Shown here one piece after another: positions 7,404-16,261 of a stretch of 36,686 bases of DNA. Below the pieces are notes generated by a model. The model made no database searches, had not been told where the DNA came from, and saw nothing but the letters and a program-made list of their open reading frames with translations. Numbering within the stretch: position 1 is the stretch's first letter; each line of letters begins with the position of its first letter. A program made the translations under genes and the position numbers. This DNA is from an uncultured Bacteroidales bacterium. GTDB taxonomy: Bacteria; Bacteroidota; Bacteroidia; Bacteroidales; P3. The stretch spans positions 1 through 36,686 of the forward strand of contig CAMIVE010000014.1 of NCBI GenBank assembly GCA_946401725.1. Direction: 5' to 3'.

Positions 7404-9383
7404 TCACACAATGATGCGGTTGAGTTGGGAGCCCAACTGCTGTCGCAGTTTGACGAGGTGCATTTTCTGCGAGACCAGTATCAGGCGGTCCTCTTCACTC
7501 TCGGCATAGGGGAACTGACGATCAAGATCGTCTATCTTCTTGTCCAGTTTTTTCAGTTTGAAACTGTTGATGGACTCCTGCATATCCGCTTCGATGCATT
7601 CTTCCGGACGAGGAACATTAATTTGCTTCTTGGACCAGTTGTCGCTGATATGGTAATCCTCCATCATCATATTGATGGCCATATTGCGGACCTGTTCACT
7701 TGGATGCTGAACAAAGACCTGCTCATCGACAAAAGTGTCGCCATTGGTGACACGGGTCGCAAATTCGTTGAAGATCTGCTGGCAGACAGGATCGTCGAAA
7801 GTCAGACCGTCGTTGAGGATATCGCCAACCACAATCTGCATAAGGGTATAGTCCACCTTGGTTTTCTCACCGTTTTCGTCCTCCTCCATTCTGGAAAGCA
7901 CCTTATTCCCGTAATTGAGCAACAGATTGATGATTTTGCGTTCCTGATATGCTGCCGGGTTTATGGTGAAAGCTTCGACCTGCGGGGCAGCAGGCGTTTC
8001 CGACTGCTCCGGAGTGGCTGGAGTGTCCGAGAGGTCTTTATCGTTCGGATCAGGCTTATAGTCATTCGTCTGACGCAGGCGCCGATTCAATTCCTTGGCC
8101 AACTCGGTCTGGAGTGTCTGTTCCGGCATGCGGAGCAAAGAGGCACAGAGCGACACATATTCGGTGCGTTCCATCAAGTCGGGGACCAACGCGATTGTTC
8201 GGACGATATCCTTCAACACTTCCGCCTTACGGATAGGGTCTCCCTTCACCTCGTCAACCAGCACCTTTGTCTTGAACACAATGAAGTTTGTCTCATTCTC
8301 TTTCAAGTACTCCTGAAGCTTGGAGGAACCGTATTTCTGCGCATAGCTGTCGGGGTCGTCTCCATCGGGGAAGAGCACCACTCGGACATGCATGCCCTCT
8401 TCGAAAAGCATGTTGACCGCACGGAAAGCCGCCTTGATACCTGCGCTGTCACCATCGTAAAGCACCGTGATGTTCTTGGTGTAACGCCGCATCAGGCGTA
8501 CCTGTTCCACGGTAAGCGAGGTGCCACAGGACGCCACCGTATTCTCCACACCCGACTGGTACATGGAGATCACGTCGATATTGCCCTCCACAAGATAGCA
8601 TTTATCCTGACGGGTGATGGCATTCTTGGCTTGGTAGAGGCCATAGAGGATATGGCTTTTGTTGTAGATTTCAGAATCGGGCGAATTGACATACTTGGCA
8701 GCCTGCTTTTCTTTGGAAAGCACCCGCCCGGAGAAGCCCAGCACCCGTCCGCTAATGCTGAAGATGGGAAACATGACACGACCCCGGAAACGATCATAGC
8801 TCTTGCCGTCATCCTTGAAGATGGTGAGACCGGTCTTTTGCAGCACATTGTCACTATAGCCGTTTTGACGCGCATAACGGGTGAAATTCTCCCATTCGTC
8901 GAGACAATAACCCAATCCAAAGTCCTTGATCACCTTGTCTGTCAAACCCCGGTTATGGAAGTAGGCAAGACCGATGGCACGTCCCATCTCGTTGTCATAG
9001 AGCAGTGATGCAAAATATTTTTGAGCGAACTCCGACACATGAAAAAGCGCGTCACGCTCGTTGTTACGCTCTATCTGCTCCTCGGTGAGCTTCTCCTCCT
9101 CTATCTCGATATGGTATTTGTTTGCCAGCCAACGCAGCGCCTCGGGATAGGTATAATGCTCATGTTTCATCAAGAAACCCACCGCATTGCCGCTCTCGCC
9201 ACATCCAAAGCATTTGAAAAAACCTTTGGACGGCGAGACGGAAAAAGAGGGAGTCTTCTCGTTATGGAACGGGCAACAGCCCACATGATTGGCGCCGCGC
9301 TTTTTGAGTTGCACAAATTCACCAATCACCTCCTCTATACGAGTCGCATCCATAATGCGTTGTATGGTTTCTTGATTTATCAT
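7404..9383 (-). CDS. dnaG: DNA primase DnaG
   Basis: Primase synthesises RNA primers at the replication fork. The 659-residue protein has the CHC2 zinc finger (Cys37, His40, Cys58, Cys61), the RNA polymerase core, and TOPRIM motifs CYLVEGNIDVISMYQSG and LYDGDSAG. A Pro/Thr/Glu-rich linker (around DTPATPEQSETPAAP) leads to a C-terminal helicase-binding region. I placed the start at ATG 9383, because the upstream TTG at 9395 lies inside the promoter box at 9393-9400. This implies a very short 5' leader. Confidence 0.95.
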   Translation of the reverse strand: MINQETIQRIMDATRIEEVIGEFVQLKKRGANHVGCCPFHNEKTPSFSVSPSKGFFKCFGCGESGNAVGFLMKHEHYTYPEALRWLANKYHIEIEEEKLTEEQIERNNERDALFHVSEFAQKYFASLLYDNEMGRAIGLAYFHNRGLTDKVIKDFGLGYCLDEWENFTRYARQNGYSDNVLQKTGLTIFKDDGKSYDRFRGRVMFPIFSISGRVLGFSGRVLSKEKQAAKYVNSPDSEIYNKSHILYGLYQAKNAITRQDKCYLVEGNIDVISMYQSGVENTVASCGTSLTVEQVRLMRRYTKNITVLYDGDSAGIKAAFRAVNMLFEEGMHVRVVLFPDGDDPDSYAQKYGSSKLQEYLKENETNFIVFKTKVLVDEVKGDPIRKAEVLKDIVRTIALVPDLMERTEYVSLCASLLRMPEQTLQTELAKELNRRLRQTNDYKPDPNDKDLSDTPATPEQSETPAAPQVEAFTINPAAYQERKIINLLLNYGNKVLSRMEEDENGEKTKVDYTLMQIVVGDILNDGLTFDDPVCQQIFNEFATRVTNGDTFVDEQVFVQHPSEQVRNMAINMMMEDYHISDNWSKKQINVPRPEECIEADMQESINSFKLKKLDKKIDDLDRQFPYAESEEDRLILVSQKMHLVKLRQQLGSQLNRIIV

Positions 9384-9392
9384 AAGGAATTG

Positions 9393-9400
9393 CAAAATTA
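9393..9400 (-). promoter_or_regulatory. -7 box (TAATTTTG) of dnaG
   Basis: The minus-strand TAATTTTG ends only 9 nt before the dnaG ATG, so the transcript would be nearly leaderless. No -33 TTTG is seen. Confidence 0.5.
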
Positions 9401-9445
9401 CATTTTTTTTTTATTTTAGGACTTACAGAATTAGTTTTTATAATT

Positions 9446-9476
9446 AAAAAAACGTGTCGCGGTGGCGCGGCACGTT
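9446..9476 (-). terminator. Intrinsic terminator after the lipoprotein cluster
   Basis: On the minus strand an 11-position stem (AACGTGCCGCG/CGCGACACGTT, one A-C mismatch) with a 4-nt loop is followed by seven T residues. It lies about 75 nt downstream of the last small lipoprotein gene and upstream of the dnaG promoter. Confidence 0.8.
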
Positions 9477-9549
9477 AATCGGCAAAACCTCTTTGGCCGG
9501 AAAAGAATTACTTGACCGGCTCTTGGTTTCTTTTCAAAACATACATTTC

Positions 9550-9897
9550 CTACAGTGGCTGTGAAGGCGTTGCTTCGGATGCAGGATCGGTTGGCGTCTC
9601 TGGAGTCGACGACGGCTGTTTGGTCACGCATTCCTTTTCAGCCTCATTCATCACTTTTTCAAAAACAGCAAGGGCATTCGTGTCGTCCTTGTACTGTTCA
9701 CGCATTTCCATGGCCATACCCATTGCTTCCATCCAGCAGGAATCAAGCGTAGCCTTATCCGGATTGTCAGACTCTTCCAATTCTTGGCATTGGCATGCTT
9801 TCTTGGCAAGTTTCTTCGCATCGCTCTTGGCTCCGCCACAGGAGGCGAACAACAACGCAAGCGAAATAACGGTCACTGTAAAAACAATTTTTTTCAT
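9550..9897 (-). CDS. Small Cys-rich lipoprotein, paralog 3 of 3
   Basis: This is a 115-residue predicted lipoprotein with signal peptide MKKIVFTVTVISLALLFASC and lipidation on the lipobox Cys. After the lipid Cys comes the pattern shared by the three neighbours: Asp-Ala, then a Lys-rich helix with a CxC motif (KKACQCQ). Further on are a Cys at DSC and a last Cys at EKEC about 40 residues later, with MREQYKD between them. The tail is Pro/Thr/Ser-rich and unique to this copy. I recognise no named domain. It is the most downstream of a tandem set, with a terminator after it. Four conserved Cys in an exported protein suggest disulfides or metal binding, which is inference. Confidence 0.8.
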   Translation of the reverse strand: MKKIVFTVTVISLALLFASCGGAKSDAKKLAKKACQCQELEESDNPDKATLDSCWMEAMGMAMEMREQYKDDTNALAVFEKVMNEAEKECVTKQPSSTPETPTDPASEATPSQPL

Positions 9898-9949
9898 GAT
9901 TGAAAGGGATAAAGTTTAAGGGGTTGGATTATTGAAGGTTGATGATTTA

Positions 9950-10345
9950 TTAATCAAAATCGTCGTAGTCTTCATAATCATCCAAGAAGAGATCCGAATC
10001 GGAATCAGGATCGTCAGGTGATACATTTTCATCGAAACTGTCAAGCACGCCAATCAACTCATCCACACCCTGCACATTGCAACTTTTCAGTGCTTCTCTA
10101 TAGGCATCCTTGAAAGCCTTCTGATCCTCTTCGGTTGTATATTTCTTGTCCAGATCTTTACCCATCTGGATCAGTTCGTTGGCGCAGGCTTGGATTTGAT
10201 CGATATCGCTCAAGTCTTGAGCCAGACCGGCACACTCACATGTCTTATCGGCCATTTTCCCAGCGTCGGACTGGATAGAGTTACCGCAAGCGGTAAAAAC
10301 TGCCACCGAGGCAACCAACGAAAAAAAAGTAAAAATTTTCTTCAT
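9950..10345 (-). CDS. Small Cys-rich lipoprotein, paralog 2 of 3
   Basis: This is a 131-residue predicted lipoprotein with a signal peptide ending in VFTAC. It shares the cluster pattern: SDAGKMADKTCECA (CxC), then IQAC, then a helix with KKYTTEEDQKAF, then LKSC. Its tail is strongly acidic (DDPDSDSDLFLDDYEDYDD), unlike the other two copies. Such a tail could bind cations, but nothing else supports that. It lies 52 nt upstream of paralog 3. The terminator between it and paralog 1 implies either read-through or an unseen promoter. Confidence 0.8.
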   Translation of the reverse strand: MKKIFTFFSLVASVAVFTACGNSIQSDAGKMADKTCECAGLAQDLSDIDQIQACANELIQMGKDLDKKYTTEEDQKAFKDAYREALKSCNVQGVDELIGVLDSFDENVSPDDPDSDSDLFLDDYEDYDDFD

Positions 10346-10380
10346 TTAGACTAATTTATGTTAACACCCTACCTAAAAAC

Positions 10381-10420
10381 ATAAAGCCGAACACATGCAA
10401 CCGCATCGGTTCGGCTTTAT
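10381..10420 (-). terminator. Intrinsic terminator between lipoprotein paralogs 1 and 2
   Basis: A perfect 12-bp stem, ATAAAGCCGAAC/GTTCGGCTTTAT, has a loop that itself contains a short ATGC/GCAT stem. On the minus strand it is followed by GTTTTTAGG. It lies 20 nt after the stop of the first paralog. Confidence 0.8.
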
Positions 10421-10440
10421 AAATGGTGTTTCAAACAAGA

Positions 10441-10728
10441 TTAGAGACCAAGGTCGAGCTTAACATCGCAATTCTTGAACTCTTCCTGGAAAACCTGCTG
10501 GAAAGCATCCTGATCTTTCTTTTCGGTGTATTTAGCTTCCAGTTTCTTGCCAAGTTCTTCCATATCCTTTTCGCAAGCCTTGTATTTTTCCTCATCTTGG
10601 TTCTGCATGTATCTAAAGCAGTCACAAGTTTTCTTGGCAGCGTCTTTGGCATCCTTTTCAACTCCGCCACAGGAAGCAAAAAGGGCAACCAAAGCAACGG
10701 TAGTCAGAACATAAAAAACTTTCTTCAT
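10441..10728 (-). CDS. Small Cys-rich lipoprotein, paralog 1 of 3
   Basis: This is a 95-residue predicted lipoprotein with a signal peptide ending in LFASC. The mature part is a minimal version of the shared fold: KDAKDAAKKTCDCF (CxC), YKAC, then a charged helix with LEAKYTEKKDQDAF, then FKNC near the end. It has neither the Pro/Thr tail nor the acidic tail of its neighbours, so it may be the basic form. It is first in the set, with a strong promoter upstream (10801-10831) and a terminator right after it. Its function is unknown. Confidence 0.8.
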   Translation of the reverse strand: MKKVFYVLTTVALVALFASCGGVEKDAKDAAKKTCDCFRYMQNQDEEKYKACEKDMEELGKKLEAKYTEKKDQDAFQQVFQEEFKNCDVKLDLGL

Positions 10729-10800
10729 AATAGTTGTATGTTTTATTAATGCCTACTCTTTATTGGATTTTCGGCGAACTCCCTTATTGATAATTTTTTG

Positions 10801-10831
10801 CAAAGTTACAACTTTTTTTCCAATCAACAAA
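10801..10831 (-). promoter_or_regulatory. Promoter of the lipoprotein cluster
   Basis: On the minus strand, TTTG (10831-10828), a 19-nt spacer and TAACTTTG (10808-10801) fit the Bacteroidota consensus well. The leader to the first lipoprotein ATG is about 65 nt. Confidence 0.75.
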
Positions 10832-10963
10832 CATTCGGCTCATATTTTTTAACAAGCAAAATGACATCATATTATTTTTCAATGATTTAACAAATCCAAA
10901 TAATCTTTGCAAAAGCTTAAAAAGAAGACAATCTTCATGACAGGGGATGTCTTGAAAAAAAAT

Positions 10964-10977
10964 TATTGCATGCAATA
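10964..10977. promoter_or_regulatory. 14-bp perfect palindrome, possible operator
   Basis: TATTGCATGCAATA is a perfect inverted repeat located 14-27 nt upstream of the -7 box of the T9SS cargo gene. It covers the region where RNA polymerase would contact the -33 element. The position suits a dimeric regulator, but no regulator can be named. Confidence 0.4.
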
Positions 10978-10990
10978 TTAAAAAAATTCG

Positions 10991-10998
10991 TATTTTTG
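10991..10998 (+). promoter_or_regulatory. -7 box (TATTTTTG) of the T9SS cargo gene
   Basis: TATTTTTG fits TAnnTTTG. It lies only 5 nt before the GTG used as the start, so either the mRNA is leaderless or translation starts slightly later. Confidence 0.6.
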
Positions 10999-11003
10999 CA
11001 GTC

Positions 11004-14000
11004 GTGTATAGGAGGATCCATAGTCTGACATGTGTCGTGACCCTTATGGCCACGCTGCTGTTTCCCAATCTGATGCACGGTCGTAACGACCGCGACACCT
11101 TGGGTAACGGCGTGCGGATATTCTTTTCAGAGAATGCAGGACAATGGGATTCGCGTGTCTTGTTCCGATCGCAGATGCATGGAGCCACACTATTTGTGGA
11201 ACGCGATTGTTTCACCTTCGTGGTACAACACCCCGACAACGACAACTTGAGTCACCCTATCGCGAAACCCAACGCCGACGGGCGCTACAGACAACATGCC
11301 TACCGGCTGTGGTTTGAGGGCGCTACAACACAGCAGGTGGAAGGTCAGGAACAGACAAAAGGATGGGAGAACTATTTCATTGGTCGCGACCGAAGCCGAT
11401 GGGTCTCACATGTGGGTGTGTTCCAAACAGTCTTGTACCACCGGCTGTACCCTCTGATCGATTTGAAGGTCTACACAGCCAGCAACTCGATGAAATACGA
11501 CTTCATACTCCATCCGGGCGCTCGTCCCGAGGAGATTGCCATGCGCTACGAAGGGGTTGAAGGTCTCAGCATCAAAGAGGGCAATATCGTGGTGCGCACT
11601 TCAGTAGTCGACCTGGTGGAGTTGCGGCCTTACGCCTACCAAATCATTGACGGGCGACAGGTGGAAGTGGCTTCACGGTATCGTTTGAAGGGGGACCGCG
11701 TCACTTTTGAACTGGGCAGCTATGACACGACCCAGATACTGATTATCGACCCCTATCTCCACTTCTCCACCTACACCGGTTCGACTGCCGACAACTGGGG
11801 TACGACAGGCTGCTACGACGCTTGCAAAAACACCTACACCGCTGGCGTGGTTTTCGGATCGGGATATCCCGTCACAGTAGGAGCCTACGACGGCAGCTAC
11901 AACGGAAACTGCGACATCGGCATCTTCAAATTCGACAGCAGTGGAAGCCAGCGGCTCTATGCCACCTATCTGGGAGGCAGCCTGGCCGACATGCCCCACA
12001 GCATGTATGTCAACTCGTTCGACGAACTGGTACTTTTCGGCACCACGGGGTCAGCCGATTTCCCTGTCACGGCGGGAGCCTACGACACCTCGTTCAACGG
12101 CGGAACATCGCTTCAATACGAGGGAAGCAGCACCATCAACTTCCCCAACGGATCGGATATCTTCATCTGCCGGTTCAACAGCAACGGTAGCCAGCTGCAA
12201 GCCTCCACCTATGTGGGCGGCAACGGCAACGATGGATTGAACTACCGAAACAGTTTCGATTATTCGACAATCATGATAGGCAACGACTCGCTCTACTACA
12301 ACTATGGCGACGGGGCTCGAGGCGAGATCATCACTGACGACATGAACAACATCTATGTAGGCTCGACGACCACCTCCACCAATTTCCCCGTCACAACAGG
12401 GTGTGTCCAGCCGTGGTACCGCGGCGGACAAGACGGCGTGGTCTTCAAGATAGACTACAACCTCTCCAACCTTATCTGGTCGACCTATCTGGGCGGATCA
12501 AAGGACGACGCCATCTACTCGGTGGACTGCGACAGGAGCTACAATATCATTGTCTGCGGAGGAACCAATTCGCTCGACTTCCCCACCACCGTGGGGGCTT
12601 ACCACCAAGGCTATGGTGGAGGCAGCGCGGACGGTTTCGTGTCAAAAATCTCCTATTACGGCAACAGCCTGATGGGAAGCAGCTATTTCGGATCGTCGGC
12701 CTACGACCAGAGCTATTTTGTGCGCTGCGGCAAACAGAACGACATCTTCCTCTTCGGGCAGACCAAGGCTTTCGGCAGCACGCTTATTCACAACGCCAAC
12801 TACAGTGTTCCCAATAGCGGACAGTTCCTTGCGCGGTTCAAAACAACACTCGACACATTGGTATGGAGCACCGTTTTCGGCGATGGGAGCGGAGAACCGA
12901 ATATCTCGCCGACGGCCTTTGCGGTGGATATCTGCAACCGCATCTATCTGAGCGGCTGGGGACGCATCTTCCTGGGACGCACTTTCAACGGGGTCTCCTA
13001 CGCTTGGAACACCCATGGGACCAGCAACCTGACCGTCACTTCCGATGCGTACCAAAGCACCACCGACGGACAGGATTTCTATATCATGTCCATCGACCTG
13101 GATGCAAGTCAGCTGGTCTATGCCACCTTCTTCGGAGAACCGCATACTTCCAGCGGCGGTTTTTACAGCGGTGGCGATCATGTGGATGGTGGCACCAGCC
13201 GCTTTGACCGTCACGGAACCCTTTACCAGTCGGTCTGCGCCAGCTGCAGCGGAGGTGACGACTTCCCGGTGACGACAGGAGCCTATGGACAGCATAACAA
13301 CAGCAACAACTGCAACAACGCTATCTTCCGGCTGAACCTCACGAGTGACTTTCCTGTGGCGGAATTCACCGTGCCGACAACGGTATGCGACAACGGCATA
13401 CCGCTGACCTTCGACAACACGGGTCGAGGAGACAGTTTTTGGTGGGATTTTGGCGACGGGACGACAATGACCACAATGACAAACCAGTCGGTGAACCACA
13501 GTTACACGACACCAGGTCATTATACGGTAACGATGGTGGCATACATGCCCGGCGGCTGCCTTAACAGCGACACCGTAAGCAAAGAGGTAATGGTTCTTGG
13601 ACACAACCGGTTCTATCTCGACACGCTGTATACTTGCCCCGGAATTGCACTGCAGATAGGTCTTCCTCCCTCTTCGGGATGCACCTACAACTGGATTTCC
13701 GGTGGGGTCAGCGACCCCACAGTAGCCAACCCCTACGTAACACAAAGCGGAGAGTATCAGTTGATCATTTCGAATGGCACGTGTGTGGACACCGCCGTTC
13801 AGATAGTCAAAGTGGGGGAAGCCAACGCCTCCATTATCGGCGACACGGTTAGTTGCTCGGTGCCGACCCTGCTGAATGTCCAAGCGGCGGGCAGCAGCAA
13901 CAGCTATCAATGGTCGAGCAGCAGCAGTTTCAGCGATACGCTGAATGCTGACATGAACAATGGCACGTATGTTTTCACCCCCGACTCCCTGCAATGGATT

Positions 14001-15272
14001 TACCTGCGGGTGACAGACGATCTGGGTTGTGTCAAGGAGGACAGCATCCATGTGCGTTTCTATCGCGTCGTGGACAGTCTCATCGTTACAGATCCCACCT
14101 GTCCCAACGACTGCAACGGAACTGCCACCCTCCTACTCACCTCTGAGGCGCAACCACCCTACCAATACGACTGGATCAGTGGATGGACCACTTCAAACAG
14201 CTTCAACGGCTACTGTGCCGGCAGCTATACTGTCCTTTTCCGTGACGGGAACGGCTGTGAGGTTGCCACACCGTTCACCATCACCGCACCCGAGCCCCCC
14301 GTCATCAATGCCACCATAGAACACATCCACTGCCAAGAAAGCTGCACAGGCAGTATCACGCTCAATATCACCGGGAGTTCCTCATACAGCCTCTTGTGGC
14401 TTGACGACAACAGCACCTCTGCTTCGAGGACAGACCTCTGTGCAGGCACCTATATCGTTCAAGTGACCGATAACAACGGATGCCTGTATTACGACACCCT
14501 CACCGTTCTGGAGAATGTCGATATCGTCCTCAGTATCGACGAGTCGCAAAACAGCTGTCCCGATGACTGCAGCGGCAAAGCGACGGCATCGGTTAACGGC
14601 GGCACCCCACCCTACGCTTTTGCCTGGAGTTCGGGCGAACAGACCGCCACGGCACAAGCCCTCTGCGAAGGGATGAACTATATAGTGGCCACCGACGCCA
14701 CTGGTTGCGAGGTGCGTGACAGCATCCTGATAGAAATGCAGCATTCGTTTGACCATATTGACGTATGGGCCGACGATGAGACCATCTTCTCCGGCCACTC
14801 CACCACGCTCCATGTCACCCCGATTCCTCAAGGCACTTACTACTGGATCCCCTCCGACAAACTGGACAATGCCTCCTCCACCAGTCCGGAAGCAACACTC
14901 TACGACACCACTACTTTTGTGGTCACCGTGACCGATTCTATAGGGTGCACCTACACCGACTCTGTCACCGTAAAATGCGTGAGCGTGGTATGCGGAAAGC
15001 CGAATATATTCATACCCAATGCTTTCACACCTAACAACGACGGCAAGAACGACCAGCTCTGTTTCAGCGGCGATTGGGTGGACGAGTTCCATATCGTCAT
15101 CTTCACCCGCTGGGGCGAGAAGGTCTATGAGAGCGACAATATGAGCGAATGCTGGGACGGACGTTTCCGTAACAACTGGTGCATGCCGGGCGTATATGTC
15201 TATCATTGCCGCATCAAATGCCAGGATGGACAGGTGGGACAGTTCAAAGGGGATATCACCTTGATTCGGTAA
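11004..15272 (+). CDS. T9SS type B cargo protein with DUF7948-like, SBBP, PKD and SprB repeats
   Basis: This is a 1422-residue secreted protein. An RR-plus-hydrophobic signal peptide (about residues 1-26) leads to a DUF7948-like N-terminal domain (about 30-250) and many SBBP-type beta-propeller repeats ending in phrases such as DFPVTAGAYD (about 250-780). A PKD domain follows (about 785-865, containing WWDFGDGT), then an Ig-like segment and three SprB repeats (about 1022-1245) with CPNDCNG, CQESCTG and CPDDCSG. The last 90 residues are the gliding-motility C-terminal domain (IPNAFTPNNDGKND...RWGEKVYES), a type B sorting signal that routes the protein through T9SS to the cell surface. Likely roles are adhesion or motility, which is inferred. 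The start is uncertain: GTG 11004 keeps a full signal peptide, but AGGAGG at 11010-11015 could serve a later non-ATG start. Confidence 0.9.
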   Translation: MYRRIHSLTCVVTLMATLLFPNLMHGRNDRDTLGNGVRIFFSENAGQWDSRVLFRSQMHGATLFVERDCFTFVVQHPDNDNLSHPIAKPNADGRYRQHAYRLWFEGATTQQVEGQEQTKGWENYFIGRDRSRWVSHVGVFQTVLYHRLYPLIDLKVYTASNSMKYDFILHPGARPEEIAMRYEGVEGLSIKEGNIVVRTSVVDLVELRPYAYQIIDGRQVEVASRYRLKGDRVTFELGSYDTTQILIIDPYLHFSTYTGSTADNWGTTGCYDACKNTYTAGVVFGSGYPVTVGAYDGSYNGNCDIGIFKFDSSGSQRLYATYLGGSLADMPHSMYVNSFDELVLFGTTGSADFPVTAGAYDTSFNGGTSLQYEGSSTINFPNGSDIFICRFNSNGSQLQASTYVGGNGNDGLNYRNSFDYSTIMIGNDSLYYNYGDGARGEIITDDMNNIYVGSTTTSTNFPVTTGCVQPWYRGGQDGVVFKIDYNLSNLIWSTYLGGSKDDAIYSVDCDRSYNIIVCGGTNSLDFPTTVGAYHQGYGGGSADGFVSKISYYGNSLMGSSYFGSSAYDQSYFVRCGKQNDIFLFGQTKAFGSTLIHNANYSVPNSGQFLARFKTTLDTLVWSTVFGDGSGEPNISPTAFAVDICNRIYLSGWGRIFLGRTFNGVSYAWNTHGTSNLTVTSDAYQSTTDGQDFYIMSIDLDASQLVYATFFGEPHTSSGGFYSGGDHVDGGTSRFDRHGTLYQSVCASCSGGDDFPVTTGAYGQHNNSNNCNNAIFRLNLTSDFPVAEFTVPTTVCDNGIPLTFDNTGRGDSFWWDFGDGTTMTTMTNQSVNHSYTTPGHYTVTMVAYMPGGCLNSDTVSKEVMVLGHNRFYLDTLYTCPGIALQIGLPPSSGCTYNWISGGVSDPTVANPYVTQSGEYQLIISNGTCVDTAVQIVKVGEANASIIGDTVSCSVPTLLNVQAAGSSNSYQWSSSSSFSDTLNADMNNGTYVFTPDSLQWIYLRVTDDLGCVKEDSIHVRFYRVVDSLIVTDPTCPNDCNGTATLLLTSEAQPPYQYDWISGWTTSNSFNGYCAGSYTVLFRDGNGCEVATPFTITAPEPPVINATIEHIHCQESCTGSITLNITGSSSYSLLWLDDNSTSASRTDLCAGTYIVQVTDNNGCLYYDTLTVLENVDIVLSIDESQNSCPDDCSGKATASVNGGTPPYAFAWSSGEQTATAQALCEGMNYIVATDATGCEVRDSILIEMQHSFDHIDVWADDETIFSGHSTTLHVTPIPQGTYYWIPSDKLDNASSTSPEATLYDTTTFVVTVTDSIGCTYTDSVTVKCVSVVCGKPNIFIPNAFTPNNDGKNDQLCFSGDWVDEFHIVIFTRWGEKVYESDNMSECWDGRFRNNWCMPGVYVYHCRIKCQDGQVGQFKGDITLIR

Positions 15273-15317
15273 CGAAAAAAACTATCAACATATCAACTTA
15301 ACCCCACTAAAACGACA

Positions 15318-16175
15318 TTGAAAGAGAAGAAAGACCAATATATCATAGCCTACATAACCGATTTCGACCATCCGGAAACGGTGCTTTCTTATGCGGTGTT
15401 TCTGTCACAGATGTTGCAGAAAGGACTCGTTCTGCTTCACATCAGCGACACACGGCACAGCAAACTCTCCACCGAAGCGGCTGAAGAGAGACTGCAACAG
15501 CTACAAACCAATGTTTCCGCCCATGTCCCGTTTGCCGTTCCAGACATTCCCATAACCTATGCTGCCTTGAAAGGCGACAGCCGAAAACTGATATCCGCCC
15601 TCCCCACCTTGCTTGGTGCCGTGGCGGTAGTGGCTCAGGTTGACCGCCATGCGCATGGACGCAACCCTATGAGTCGCAAGTCGCTGCTACGCAATTTTGC
15701 CGACTGCAAGACCGCCTTCCTTGTAGCCCAGAAACCGCTTGAAAATCCCGACCGGATGAAGGATGTGGCTGTTGCCATCGACTTCAAGAAAGAGAGCAAA
15801 GACAAGATGATATGGTCCAGCTATTTCCCCCGTTTCGGAGGCAGCCGCATGCATGTGCTCTACTACGACTACAAGGATGATTTCCTGCACAACAAGTGGT
15901 ACGCCAACATGACGCAACTCCACAAACTGTACAACAGCGTAGGACAGACCTTCACGCCGCATATCATGCCGTCAAAATCCACTTTTCTGGACGTCAACGC
16001 ACTACGCTATGCCGCCACGCAAGGCTACGGTCTACTCATCGCGGTGACCACCAAAGAAAAAGACGGGTTGGAGTTCTTTATCGGGACACAGGAACAACGC
16101 ACCATTGTCAACCGCGAACAGATGCCCATCCTGTTCCTCAACCCTCGCGAAGACCTTTATGTACTTTGCGACTGA
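15318..16175 (+). CDS. Universal stress protein (UspA) family, tandem-domain
   Basis: This is a 285-residue cytoplasmic protein. The N-terminal part (YIIAYITDFDHPETVLSYAV, then VLLHISDT) and the second half (DVAVAIDFKKESKDK, then MHVLYYDY) look like two consecutive Usp folds, an arrangement common in Bacteroidota. No clear ATP-binding G-2x-G-9x-G motif is visible, so nucleotide binding is doubtful. The TTG start at 15318 is the only reasonable one near the first beta strand. It lies 45 nt after the T9SS cargo gene with no terminator or promoter between, so the two may be cotranscribed. The Usp assignment is moderate. Confidence 0.65.
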   Translation: MKEKKDQYIIAYITDFDHPETVLSYAVFLSQMLQKGLVLLHISDTRHSKLSTEAAEERLQQLQTNVSAHVPFAVPDIPITYAALKGDSRKLISALPTLLGAVAVVAQVDRHAHGRNPMSRKSLLRNFADCKTAFLVAQKPLENPDRMKDVAVAIDFKKESKDKMIWSSYFPRFGGSRMHVLYYDYKDDFLHNKWYANMTQLHKLYNSVGQTFTPHIMPSKSTFLDVNALRYAATQGYGLLIAVTTKEKDGLEFFIGTQEQRTIVNREQMPILFLNPREDLYVLCD

Positions 16176-16231
16176 AATTACGGAACATCCACTTTACTTC
16201 AAAATAATCCACCAACTAAGATATTTTTTTG

Positions 16232-16239
16232 TAATTTTG
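16232..16239 (+). promoter_or_regulatory. -7 box (TAATTTTG) of the TIR-associated operon
   Basis: TAATTTTG fits TAnnTTTG and lies 22 nt before the ATG at 16262. No TTTG is present at -33. It would drive the two-gene unit 16262-19202. Confidence 0.55.
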
Positions 16240-16261
16240 CAGTTCAAAACCGACATAAAGT

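Noticed and set aside
7362-9008. 548-codon open frame on the plus strand opposite dnaG
   Set aside because: It is the antisense shadow of a clear DnaG with zinc finger and TOPRIM motifs, and its translation has no recognisable domain.
12642-14051. 469-codon minus-strand open frame inside the T9SS cargo gene
   Set aside because: It is antisense to SBBP, PKD and SprB repeats. The repeat bias of the sense gene keeps the opposite frame open.
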